Source of the DNA: Onthophagus taurus
Taxonomy: Eukaryota; Arthropoda; Insecta; Coleoptera; Scarabaeidae
Direction: 5' to 3'
Assembly (NCBI RefSeq): GCF_036711975.1
Contig: NC_091972.1
Span: 9,801,001-9,865,000 of the forward strand
Length of the DNA: 64,000 bases
Part shown: positions 39,800-50,020 of the stretch, one piece after another
How the letters are laid out: every line of letters begins with the position of its first letter
Position numbering within the stretch: the first letter of the stretch is position 1
The notes under the pieces: generated by a model
Seen by the model: the letters and a program-made list of their open reading frames with translations, nothing else
Databases searched by the model: none
What the model was told of the DNA's origin: nothing
Program-made: the position numbers and the translations under genes

Positions 39800-40585
39800 A
39801 ATTAAACAACCTTTAAAACTCATTAATTTCAAATTAACCCACTTAAATGATTTTTAATGACAAGTTAATGACCTCTCCTTAAGTACAAATATCAGAAATT
39901 TTTAAAGAAAATTCAGTCTTAGTTCTACCGTAAGTAACACTTGTTCTTATTTGTGTACTAATCAAAATGTTTTTCCAGATTTTCCCGAAGACGATTTACG
40001 CCAACCCAGTGCCGTTCTTTTTGGAGCTACCCCCGGAGTTAATTATGATTGTTTTAGATTTCTTGGACCCAAAATCTCTTCTGACTGCTGCCAGGACTTA
40101 TCTCACGGTGATGGAAATATGCCAAGGACACACGTCACTGCGAAAACGATTGAGAGCTGCTGCAAAAGCTGAAAAGAAAGCAAGAATCAATTTTTTCTTA
40201 AATCCAAGTCGGGGATGTGTAATTACAAGAAATGGACCGCTTGGAAATTGCACAACGAAAATTGAAGTTGCTAAAACAAATTTTGTGGGTTTAGATTTAG
40301 TTTGTAAGGTTAATAAAAATATTAAAAGTAAATATAGGACTATGAATCATGTTTGTAACTCTCGAAATTTTAGATTATAAGTTTATTTTATGAATTTGAT
40401 AATTTTATTTCACAATAAAAATAATTTTTTTACTTATTTATTTTATTATTATTAACATAGCTCAACTAAAACTAGCACTTCTTTAAGTCTCTTCAGACTT
40501 ATTGAAGAAAACTCGAATACCCCTCCGTGATAGAGATCTTTAATGGGACTGCTCAATATAACCGGCAGTGTTAAGGCAGAATTTT
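39800..40585. repeat. Segmental duplication, unit 1
   Basis: About 780 bp, including the F-box gene with its 5' and 3' flanks, recur in the same orientation at 43755-44545. The flanks (AATGACAAGTTAATGAC upstream, CGAATACCCC and GAGATCTTTAAT downstream) are as similar as the coding part. Confidence 0.9.
39967..40380 (+). CDS. F-box protein, copy 1
   Basis: 137 aa. An F-box (residues about 19-60) reads LELPPELIMIVLDFLDPKSL and then EICQGHTSLRKRLR. F-box proteins bind Skp1 and choose substrates for SCF ubiquitin ligases. The C-terminal 80 residues (FFLNPSRGCV, NFVGLDLVCKV) have no recognised domain and could be a short substrate-binding tail. The ATG at 39967 sits within a TTTTTCCAG acceptor-like sequence. 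A GTAAGT donor 37 bp upstream and a TACTAAT branch-like site hint at an upstream exon, but splicing there would not keep this frame. Copy 2 at 43933 is about 91% identical in protein. Confidence 0.7.
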   Translation: MFFQIFPKTIYANPVPFFLELPPELIMIVLDFLDPKSLLTAARTYLTVMEICQGHTSLRKRLRAAAKAEKKARINFFLNPSRGCVITRNGPLGNCTTKIEVAKTNFVGLDLVCKVNKNIKSKYRTMNHVCNSRNFRL

Positions 40586-41127
40586 GTACTAAAAAAGGCA
40601 TACTTTTTTGCGTGTACATTTACTCATTATAAATATCTATCTGAACGGACGAATTTTCGTTTTCGATACAACGCGGGGTGTATAAATACTAATTTATTGA
40701 GATTCTAATACGTTGACAGCGCTCTCCGCATCCGGGTCTTCGTGGAAGTGTTCCAAATGCCGATCTTAGGATCATAGAGCGATGGCAATACTACGCCACG
40801 AGTTTAATCACCTTAACCATCTACAAATCGAACAAAATGAGTTTGGTAAAGGTCTCGTACGCTCCAAACGATACGCGTTGTTTAATTAGTTTGACGTAGT
40901 CTTAATTGGTTAGTGTGGTGCTTCTCTTCAGAGTGAAGGCGAGCTATGAATCTTGAATTTCTTGTACTTTTAAAAGAACGTTTAAATCATGTTTAAAAAT
41001 ATAAGAAAAATTTAAAGTTTTATTTAGACATTTTATGAACTTAAAACAATCTATGAAACAGCAATTTAAAAGTCAGTTCTAAATTTTAAGCTAGTCCTAA
41101 ATATACTAGAATTATACTATACATGTA

Positions 41128-41206
41128 CTCGAGCCGTGTATCGCTAAAGACGGCTGAACTCGAATGTTTCTACCTCTAGGTCGAGTAGTTTTAGTCGAGG
41201 TTTTAC
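41128..41206. repeat. Partial CTAG hairpin module
   Basis: GAGCCGTGTATCGCTAAAGACGG and CTCGAATGTTTCTACCTCTAGGTC are diverged forms of the module core. It lies just after the 3' end of the esterase gene. Confidence 0.6.
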
Positions 41207-41230
41207 CATAATTTTATTTTATATACAATA

Positions 41231-43095
41231 TTAATTCAAATAAAGAGATATTGGATAAAGTTTTTCCCAAAACAAATAACGCTCATTAAACATTTTAGAA
41301 AAAGTACTTAAATTTAAGTTTATATCTAAATATTGTTGATTCTTTAAATCAAATTCGGGCCATTTATAGAAGTCGGTATTTGGATTGCCAGTTTTTACGA
41401 AATTACCCCAAATCGTCGTAAGATAATCAACAATTTTACTTTCAGGTTCTTCTGTGAACATGGGTGTTCTACGTGAAACGTAAAATAGATACAATAAATC
41501 ATCGTGATGAGATGCACCTAGAAATTTAAACTATATTAGTTGGGTTCAAAATTGTGTCTAAATTTTTACCATAAAGACCTGTATTGTTGGTATTGGGCAC
41601 ATAGAAGAACGAATATTTTCCTTTATAACTAAATCTGTAATAATACACTTTGCTGGAAAGGTATTGAGTTAAAAGTTTCGCTCCTCGGTTGCTACTAAAA
41701 CCAGCTAAGCAATCGGCGTATATGTCAGCGATGTTTTGTCGATTAGACACAAGAATTTTTTTATTTGGAATGTAGAATTCGCGTAAACTCTCGCTAACGT
41801 TTGAAGAAAATTCGGTGTCTCTTTCGTAACTGAATACAATCGGCCAAATTGTTTTGTAATCTTCATCGAATTCTCGTAAAGCAGTTTTATTATTAACGAT
41901 AACTAAAATCATTCGTTGTTTTATTTAGATTTAAACTAATACTAAAAAATAATATTTACAATAAGATCTCCCACCAAATTCATCTTTCGTAACTCCAATT
42001 AAAACAGGAACATCAGCAACTCTTTTATTAACAATTGATTTTATTGGGTGTTCCACCAAAAATCTTTCCTGCCCAAAATCTGGTTCAATAACCGCCCACC
42101 ATAAACGAATAGGCTCATTAAGAAACTCTTTATACCCCAATATATTATTAGATAACTCCTCCGAAGTTTTTGTTTTTAAACATTCCACAAGATCATTAAT
42201 TACATCTTCAGGACAATTCACTAGTTGAGCTTGTTTTCTCGCCAATCTCAATAGATCCGAGGCAAGTGGTTGCGCCCCAAAACCAGAAGAACTCATTGCG
42301 ATTGCTTTATGAAATAATCCTTTAGACATCGGAGAAACCATGTGAAAGGTTACGCTGGCTCCTCCAGCACTATAACCACTTATGGTTACATCTTTGGGAT
42401 TTCCTGAAAAAGAAGCTATGTTTTGCTGGACCCAACGAAGAACTTGAACTTGATCTTTAAATCCGTTATTCCCTGGGGCTTCTTTAGTACCAGTGGCTAA
42501 AAAGCCGAGGGTTTGAAGGCGATAATTTGAAACGACTAAAACTATGTCTTGATCGAGGAGATAATGAGGACCATAAAATTCACTTGTCGCGCTTCCTTCG
42601 TAAAACCCACCGGAATGAAAGAAAACCATAACAGACTTGTTTTTATTATGACTTTGAGTTGGTATCTAAAAAAAATTTCTTTTTATAATATATCGAAATT
42701 TAATTAATTCAACTTACATGACGAGTGTAAACATTAAGAAATAAACAATCCTCTTGGGTCACATTTACGAAAGATTGCGGACAACGAGGTGGATTTTTAG
42801 TGGCATCGTAAACATTTTTCCACGGTTTCGCAGGAACCGGAGGCTGATTAATAATAATTAATTTAAATAAATTTTTTGGAAATTTTATTACCTGGAATCG
42901 TAAATTTCCAATTGGTGCTTCAGCATATCGAATTCCAAGAAATGAAAAAATCTTTGCGCCTTTTCTACTGATTAGGGTCGTTCCTTGAAGTTGTCCCAAA
43001 GGAGTAGATACAATTAAATTTGTCTCTGATTTGAGATTACCATATACTGTTATAAATAAATAGAAAAGAAATAGAACAGTTATAAATCGCGACAT
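41231..43095 (-). CDS. Secreted carboxylesterase (type B esterase) with GYSAG elbow
   Basis: An alpha/beta hydrolase that cleaves carboxyl esters, with possible detoxification, semiochemical or hormone ester roles. Five exons, 43095-42892, 42843-42718, 42665-41960, 41902-41570 and 41517-41231, encode 551 aa, the usual family length. Residues 1-19 form a signal peptide (MSRFITVLFLFYLFITVYG). The fold is marked by PLGQLQGTTL, FLGIRYAEAPIGNLRF, EDCLFLNVYT, APGNNGFKDQVQVLRWVQQN and the nucleophile elbow GYSAGGAS with Ser209. Glu339 (TKDEFGG) and His460 (GASHHDD) complete the triad. Odd points: the elbow is GYSAG instead of the usual GESAG, and the oxyanion loop is HSGGF instead of HGGGF. The gene is intact with short introns. 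It lies between two duplicated F-box genes on the other strand. Confidence 0.92.
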
Positions 43096-43409
43096 GGCGA
43101 GAATCAACTGAATAAATTTTTGTTATTGTTGGTGTTTATATCTTAGTGGCCTGGAAATTCCTATGACGTAAGTCCAATGAAATCAACCGTTTTTTATATA
43201 GTAAATGTAACAAGCACAGGAATTGCTTCTTTAAATATTTCCTTATAAGTTGAGTTGTTTATTGGTGTCGTATTTATTGGAATTTAGGTTTGTGTTACTT
43301 TAATTAAACAAAGAATGACAAGCGTGATTGCCGTAATAACACTGCTTAACGTGGCGTATAAGATATTTTCAAGCTTCATCTATAATAAGAATGAGCAAGT
43401 ATGCGGAGG

Positions 43410-43740
43410 AAATCTTGGGGGATTACGAATATGACTTTGATGCGAACTGCTTGTTCATTTCAAACAGAGTTTCGACTCGGTGGACAGGCAACAGCTCTTT
43501 TAGAACCTAATGCTGCTGAGTATCCCACAGAAATTGGTTAGTCTTGAACAATTAACATTGAAAGAAACCAAGGTGGTGGTAGCAGGAAATATGACAGATA
43601 TGTTTGAAATCAGATGCGGAGTCAGACAGGGAGATGCCTAGAGGAAGACTTCGTAAAAGATGGCTGGACGACATGAAGGATGATTTGGAGTAGACTGCAA
43701 TGGCATAAAAATTGTTGCGGAGGCCAAAACCCACCAATGG
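43410..43740 (+). mobile_element. RTE-like RT fragment
   Basis: The plus strand reads FKQSFDSVDRQQLF, PQKLVSLEQLTLKETKVVVA and FEIRCGVRQGDA, then jumps (internal deletion) to PRGRLRKRWLDDMKDD, which is typical of RTE tails. The tail runs into segmental duplication unit 2. A similar short tail precedes unit 1. Confidence 0.7.
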
Positions 43741-43754
43741 TTGAAGAGCTAAAG

Positions 43755-44545
43755 GATGAAGAGTTAAACAACTCCTAAAAACTCATTAATTTTAAATTAA
43801 CCTATTTAAACGATTTTTAATGACAAGTTAATGACGTCTCTTCAACTACAAATACCAGAAATTTTTAAAGAAAATTCAGTTTGCTTAGTTCTGCCGTAAG
43901 TAACACTTGTTCTTATTTGTGTACTAATCAAAATGTTTTTCCAGATTTTCCCAAAGACGATTTACGCCAACCAAGTGCCGTTCTTTTTGGAGCTCCCCCC
44001 AGAGTTAATTATGATTGTTTTATCTTTCTTGGATCCTAAATCCCTTTTGACTGCTGCCGGGACTTATCCCAAGGTGATGGAAATATGCCAAGGACACACG
44101 ACACTGCGAAAACGATTGAGAGCTGCTACAAAAGCTGAAAAGGAAGCAAGAATCAATTTTTTCTTAAATCCAAGTCGTGGATGTGTAATTAGAAGAAATG
44201 GACCGCTTGGAAATTGCACTACGAAAATTGAAGTTGCTAAAACTAATTTTGTGGGTTTGGATTTAGTTTGTAAGGTTAATGAAAATGTTAAAAGTAAATA
44301 TAGGACTATGAATCATGTTTGTACATCTCGAAATTTTAGATTATAAGTTTATTTTACGTTTATGAATTTGATTAACAATAAAAGTAATTTCTTAACTTAT
44401 TTATTCTATTATTATTAACATAGCTCAACTAAAACTAGAACTAACACTAAGTCTCTTCAGACTCATTGAGGAAAACTCGAATACCCCACCGTCATGGAGA
44501 TCTTTAATAGGACTACAATATCGCAGGCAGTGTCAAGGCTGAAGT
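43755..44545. repeat. Segmental duplication, unit 2
   Basis: Direct repeat of 39800-40585, including the F-box coding sequence and flanks. The centres of the two units are about 3.96 kb apart. Confidence 0.9.
43933..44346 (+). CDS. F-box protein, copy 2
   Basis: 137 aa, no gaps relative to copy 1 and about 12 amino-acid differences. The F-box reads LELPPELIMIVLSFLDPKSL. Both copies stay open over the full length, with identical ends (SRNFRL), so both may be functional. Here the upstream ATG at 43833 opens a 22-codon frame up to a GTAAGT donor, whereas copy 1 has a stop at the fifth codon. That upstream frame is therefore not shared. Confidence 0.7.
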   Translation: MFFQIFPKTIYANQVPFFLELPPELIMIVLSFLDPKSLLTAAGTYPKVMEICQGHTTLRKRLRAATKAEKEARINFFLNPSRGCVIRRNGPLGNCTTKIEVAKTNFVGLDLVCKVNENVKSKYRTMNHVCTSRNFRL

Positions 44546-45480
44546 TACTATTGTATTGGTGGTTATAAAAATCTGTATCACATGAGAATAATAATAATGG
44601 AAATCGTTATTGGTTATTCGCGTTTCAAGCCTCAATAAAGTTTTTAGTAACTCATTAAACTTGAGATCTTTGGTAATGTTTTAAACCATAAGTTTTCTTT
44701 CTGCTGAGTTTTCTTCTATCGTTCAATGGCTCCGTGCATGAAATTAACTTCCACGTACAAGTGGTCCTTTCTCAAAAATTTATGTTCAATTACGTCTAAG
44801 TCAGTTTAGTCATAATAGTCAGGTTTCTATTCTGATGTGATTTATTTCATTCCTTCAAACTATTTGCATAAGCAATAATTTTTCTACTACCTCGTTTTCC
44901 TTTTAATTAATTCCAGGCTTTGGAGTAACAATATGCGTGGTTACAGAGTTTCATAAATCGTTAAATTAAACTTTTCTGAGAAACACGTCAGAAGAGCGTA
45001 TTGGCAAAACTGACTGGAAGTCGAATGTTACATAAAAGATCCATTTCCTTAGAATTTTCTGCAAAAAAAAAGAAAGCTTATTGTTTGTACCAAAAACTTA
45101 GGCTTGAGTCTAAGTAAAGTCCATTAATCGACTTTTCAATGTAATGGCTTTTCATTGTAAATGTGATCCCTAACGATTGGAAAATCAATCAACTAACTCC
45201 AGGTTTTGGCGTGACGATACGCTTTGTATGGTTACAGAGTTTCATAAATTGTTTACTTTTCTGGAAAACACATCAGAAGATTGGCAAAATCTTTTCTGTA
45301 ACATTCGACTTAACATTCTGACTGAAAAAGATCGATTTCCTAAAAATTTTCTTGTTGTTAACCTAACTCAACTTTTCTTTGTAAAAAAAATGTTAACAAT
45401 ACAAACGACTAAACATCACAACGTGTGGTATCTCTCCCATTTGTAATGACATAGATAATAAACGTAGCGTAAAAAAGGGA
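44546..45480. other. Intergenic DNA with an internal diverged direct repeat
   Basis: About 44915-45080 and 45200-45360 share CCAGG-TTTGG, GGTTACAGAGTTTCATAAAT and ACTTTTCTG-AAACAC. The 89-codon open frame at 45177 lies in the second copy (FLENTSEDWQNLF). It may be a piece of an old transposon; no family is named. Confidence 0.4.
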
Positions 45481-45529
45481 TACTTCCCATGGATCTCTAT
45501 ATTTCTTCTACCTTTGGACTGGTGGTAGT

Positions 45530-46480
45530 TTCCTGGGGCGATTTCGAGAAGAGAGATCGGGAGTTAATTTACCAGATAGCGATCAAAGGGAGCTACGGTC
45601 CGTGTTGGCGGTCGTAAGTGGTCCACGGGGGGCGCGCTCCGGAGGCTTTGTCGTTGGTGGAGGGAGCCCCCCGCGTTCATGCTACCGGTCTCGACTGAGA
45701 TTATTAGTTCCTAAACGTCGACAACACACTATGTTCGCTCCATCTACCGTGTGCACACCTCTTTATAACACGTTTTTACCGCTGTGTCGGATCAAATACC
45801 GTGTAGAAAAAATAGAGCTTTACGTCAAGTATCTAAGCCCTCCATCAATAAAAACTGGATCCATGTATTTTTAATTGTTGTGTCGAAATCATGTAGACAG
45901 TCACTTTATTGTCGTTTTAAATTATTTCTACATCGGTGATAAATCCGTTGGTTATTGCAAAGGTTAGAATTGATAGTTAAAATTTAACAAAAGAAATTTT
46001 TTAGTTGGTTAATTGATTATTTATTTTATGAGATTAATGTGTCTAAGACATATCAAACTAAATTCTGTACTAAATAAATTTCATAGTTCCAAGGTAAAAA
46101 AAAATACCAAAGATGCCGGAAAACTCTATGCCCCAAACAACTTCTTATTTTCACACTGAACACGGGCATCTGTCGTGTACTTAGTACGATATAACGTGGA
46201 AACGAGACATTGCAAAGAGACGAAGATGTCGTTGTGAGGATGTTAAAGCACAGTGGGGATACTGGGGATTTCGAAGGGAGGTTTTGTTGTAGGTGGATTG
46301 TCAGGGGGATGCCGCTCGATACCGAACGCCGCGTATAAATCTTATTACTGCGAAGAACGAGGCGGAGTCAACATCGGTTTGTCAGTATCCGACGCGTCCT
46401 CCGCTAAATTAAATATTGCGGCGCGCCGACGGAGCTTGCGTCGGCGTCGCGACGCGCTCTCTCCGTATTGATCTATCCAT
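45530..46480. other. Two GC-rich islands, one with a perfect hairpin
   Basis: GC-rich stretches lie at about 45540-45730 and 46300-46470. The second contains the exact stem CGCCGACG (46424-46431) and CGTCGGCG (46439-46446) with a 7-base loop. Open frames here carry no domain. They could be regulatory or unrecognised UTR. Confidence 0.35.
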
Positions 46481-46619
46481 TTCCGCACTCTGCACCCCCA
46501 TTTTTATTTGTATTTTTTATTTTCAGCGCTTTGGTGTTCTCTTCGTTTTGTTTGAACTCGTTTTACCCGATGTATATTCAAAAGTATTCGTAATAATAGG
46601 TTTAAAATAATAAGCTCGG

Positions 46620-48480
46620 GATGAACTTTCATAACAGTGAAAACATGTTATCATTTTTATTGTTTTCATTATATACTTGAATATATCCTAAAAAAAGTTC
46701 TAAAAATTCTCATCCAGAAATGAGAATTGTTCATCCACTCATCAAAATCATGCTCTATGAAAGACATCTTTCGGTTTGATAACATCTTCTCCAGTTCTGC
46801 AATTTAGCTTCTAAGTCCCACTCAGCTTCTACTTCATTGTTATTTAATGATGACCACAACTTCATCTTTGATGATTATGCTCTCGAATACATTATGCCAA
46901 GATTGCTTCTTTTAAGTTTATGTCTTTTAACGTTTTAGTAACATCATCTTCTCAAAAAACTTTATTCACAAAGATTTTTTCTGTAAGTATTCTTTATCAT
47001 TTAGATCACATTTTAATCCATAGGTTGAAGCGGCAGTGGACTCTTAAAGCTAAATTGTGGTTTAGACCATAAAATAGGAAGAGCTTTCGAAACCCTTCTA
47101 CGAATACGTCTTTGGTTATCAATGCTTTGTATGGGATTTTTTAGTATTAGTACAAGGCATAATACCAACTCTATCTTTGGGCGCGTTTCTGCTTCCTTTC
47201 GTAGTTCTCTGGAAATATATAATTTGTTTCATGAATCACGCAGTTTTTTCTTGAATTGTTAATTACATAAGCATGCCGAATTAGAGAGCTTGTACTTACC
47301 TCCATAAAGCAACACAAATCATCTGCTCTTTTGCAATGCAAATCATCAATGTAAAAAAAAACAAGCTTTATAATATTCCACATATTTGTAAAGGTTTGAC
47401 ATATAAAAGAAGAGTCTATTAATTTTGCTGAGGTTTTTCTAAGAATATAGCCAAAAAATTCTGCCAACACACATTGAATTTTTCCAAACAATAATTGACA
47501 AAGAAGGAACGAAAAAGGGGCAATATAAATAAACAAATAAAAAGTGCCTATTTCATTTTTTCTTCTCGTAAAAGCTCTTGATATAATTTCTTCTCCATTT
47601 TCGGATTCTAATTGTATTGGTAATGACCAAGACTTTTTTACTGCTCATTGCCATCACCCAAATTCGCTACCTTGGAAATATGGAAGTTTTTGAAAGTAAA
47701 TTCATCGTAATTATCATAAGTTAAAGGTTTCTAAAAGGAAAAATTAAATTCTGTCTAAACAGTTTCTATAAACACAACGTTTGGCTTTTTAATGGCCTTG
47801 TTTAAATATTGCCATTTATGGTTTTAACAGTCTTTCGCAATATGGGAAGGATTAAATGCGTGCTCTAACTCAAAACATGTCGCTCTCTCACATTTGATGA
47901 AACAACCCCACCACTAGTCTGCTCTCTCCAATACAGTGTTCTTAGAAAATCTGTTAGTATAAAATTGAAATGGTTTCAGTACATACTTTTTGCAGAGTGA
48001 TTTGCATTGGGTTTTTCTTGACCTATTTTTCAAAATTCTATTTTCACCAGTGTAACTTGAACTCTTTGATTTTGTTCCTGTCTTCTACGTGCTTTACTTC
48101 TTATGGCTCAACATTTCGCAAAATACTAAAACATGTTCTACATTCTAGGTGCAAAAAGAATTGTGCTGATAAAATACCGCTGAAACAAATTTTGTAGTTA
48201 GGGTTTAATGGATTTACAATTTTCAGAAGTCTTTATCAACACTATCAAGTAAAGCTGATCGAGGAAGTTAAGATATTATTTCTACCCTAACATGGGCAAA
48301 AGCGACACAAAATAAAAATATCTCGATCATCTGCTGTTGGACGATGACAAAATGGCCGCAAATTAAAGAAATAAAATACAAATTTGTATATTTTTTAGCA
48401 TTAAAAATAAAAAGGTTACGCCCCTCTATATATATATATATACGGAAAATTAGATAAAAAGGCAAAAATGTTACCTGTCC
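46620..48480 (-). other. AT-rich DNA, probably decayed transposon
   Basis: No intact gene is seen. The minus-strand open frame at 47171-47536 has no recognised domain. Given the hAT remnant immediately to the right on the same strand, this may be its eroded C-terminal part, but I cannot show that. Confidence 0.3.
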
Positions 48481-48484
48481 TGCT

Positions 48485-49010
48485 TTCACTTTTCCTTTTT
48501 TTCTGTGTTATTTGACGCCTAGCATTGCTGACAACCATAAATGTTGCTGCTGGTAAGATGAGTTCTTCACCAATCGTTTTTGGTTTACTTTTTTAAGCTA
48601 TGAGTTGAGACTCCGTTCTTTAAGCTGCCTTATTGCGACTGATTTGTTTGATGTTAATGTAGCAATGTGGGAAACACTTCTTTGAATAATTTAAAATTAT
48701 TTGTTCTCCCTTCCTAAAAAAATCCAGGTGTTTTTGCAGAAACTGGCTAAGTCATTTCACAAAGGTTGCTTAATTTAGTTGGTTTCATAGAATCATTTTC
48801 CACTACTTAGCTACAAATAACACACTGCGGTGAAATTTCGTCAGACTCCAAAGACAAAAACTCTGTAACTCTTAACAGAAGTAGCTGAATAATTTCATTT
48901 ACGAAAAGAATAATTAGCCTTGCTGCTATTATTGTTACATTTTGATGTTGAAGGTGTCGAAACATTTTCAACAGTGTCTTCACTTTCATGATGACTTTTT
49001 GCATCACTTA
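48485..49010 (-). pseudogene. ZBED5-like hAT transposase N-terminal remnant
   Basis: The minus strand reads LESDEISPQCVICS (the BED-finger first half), then MKPTKLSNLCEMT, NIKQISRNKAA, and KPKTIGEELILPAATFMVVS, which is the conserved entry to the transposase domain of ZBED5/FAM200-type hATs. Several in-frame stops show that it is dead. Confidence 0.7.
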
Positions 49011-49349
49011 AAGAGATATTCCTACTTGCATCTTAATTCTCCATTTTTAGTAATTGCAGAATTAACCAAAGATTCCTGGCTCTATAGTACTAAATAGTTT
49101 TAATTAGCCGAACTACCCAACAGTTCAGTTTCTTGGGTTGTCAACTGACAATATTACTTAGCGAGGTTGGTTTTTGAGAATATCAGCTACAAAGTTTCAT
49201 TTTAATCGTTAGGAATAATATGTAATAAATCAAATATTGCTATATAAAAATCAATATTGAATTTGGCCACTTCATTATTCTTTAAATAATTATAAAAACA
49301 AAGCAGTCGCTATCAAATAAAAAATAAATAAAAAAAGCGTCAAAGATCA

Positions 49350-49374
49350 CCCAACCCAACCCAACCCAACCCCA
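49350..49374. repeat. Short (CCCAA)n / (TTGGG)n run
   Basis: About four and a half tandem CCCAA units. TTGGG is a telomere-repeat variant reported in some beetles. The run is too short to be more than an interstitial trace or a chance microsatellite. Confidence 0.7.
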
Positions 49375-49589
49375 TTAACTAAAAACGTTATATACTTCTT
49401 TCTGTTAAGTAATGTTAAGCATACATAGTTTAACATTTCTCCCTGGCAACCAATTTAATTTCTCCTAAAGAATGTCTTTTCGCATAACGCTGTATTAAAA
49501 AATCTGAAACAACGTTATAGGCTTTATTTGCAACATGGAGACATCTTACCGTATTCCTGCTTTGTAACCAGATCTCTACTACTATTTGA

Positions 49590-50020
49590 TACTTTGAATT
49601 AGCAAATGCTTAATTTATTCCATTCGTGTTTTGTAATGTTGTTAGTTTAAGACATGATCAAGTTTAACGTTGAATAACAATTAAAACTAAAACTAAAATT
49701 AGCATTAGTATTAATACAAGACCTAGAAGTACAAAAATTCGGGTTTAGCCGTCTTAAGAGACCTATGGCTAAACCCGAATGTTTGTGGTTCTAATGTTAG
49801 TTCTAGTTTTAGTTCAATAAAAATGTGCAACAATCTAGCGCTAAATAACAATTAAAACTAGAACTAACACTAGACCTAGAACTAGAAACTTTCGGGTTTA
49901 GCCGTGCGTCTGAAGATGCAGCTTTAGTTTAGTTTTAGTTCAATGTAAAATATACAACAACCAAACAGTGAATAACAACTAAAAGTAAAGCTAACACTAG
50001 CACTAGAACTAACACTATTC
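49590..50020. repeat. Cluster of CTAG hairpin modules with a pogo-MITE remnant
   Basis: It begins with TTAGCAAATGCTTAATTTAT and GTTTTGTAATGTTGTTAG, both landmarks of the pogo-like MITE, then runs through about two and a half hairpin modules (GACCTAGAAGTACAAAAATTC, AACACTAGACCTAGAACTAG). The same adjacency is present at 17150-17400 and in NOC3 intron 5. Confidence 0.8.

Noticed and set aside
39951-40172. Second plus-strand frame overlapping F-box copy 1
   Set aside because: It is not conserved in copy 2 over its length, while the F-box frame is.
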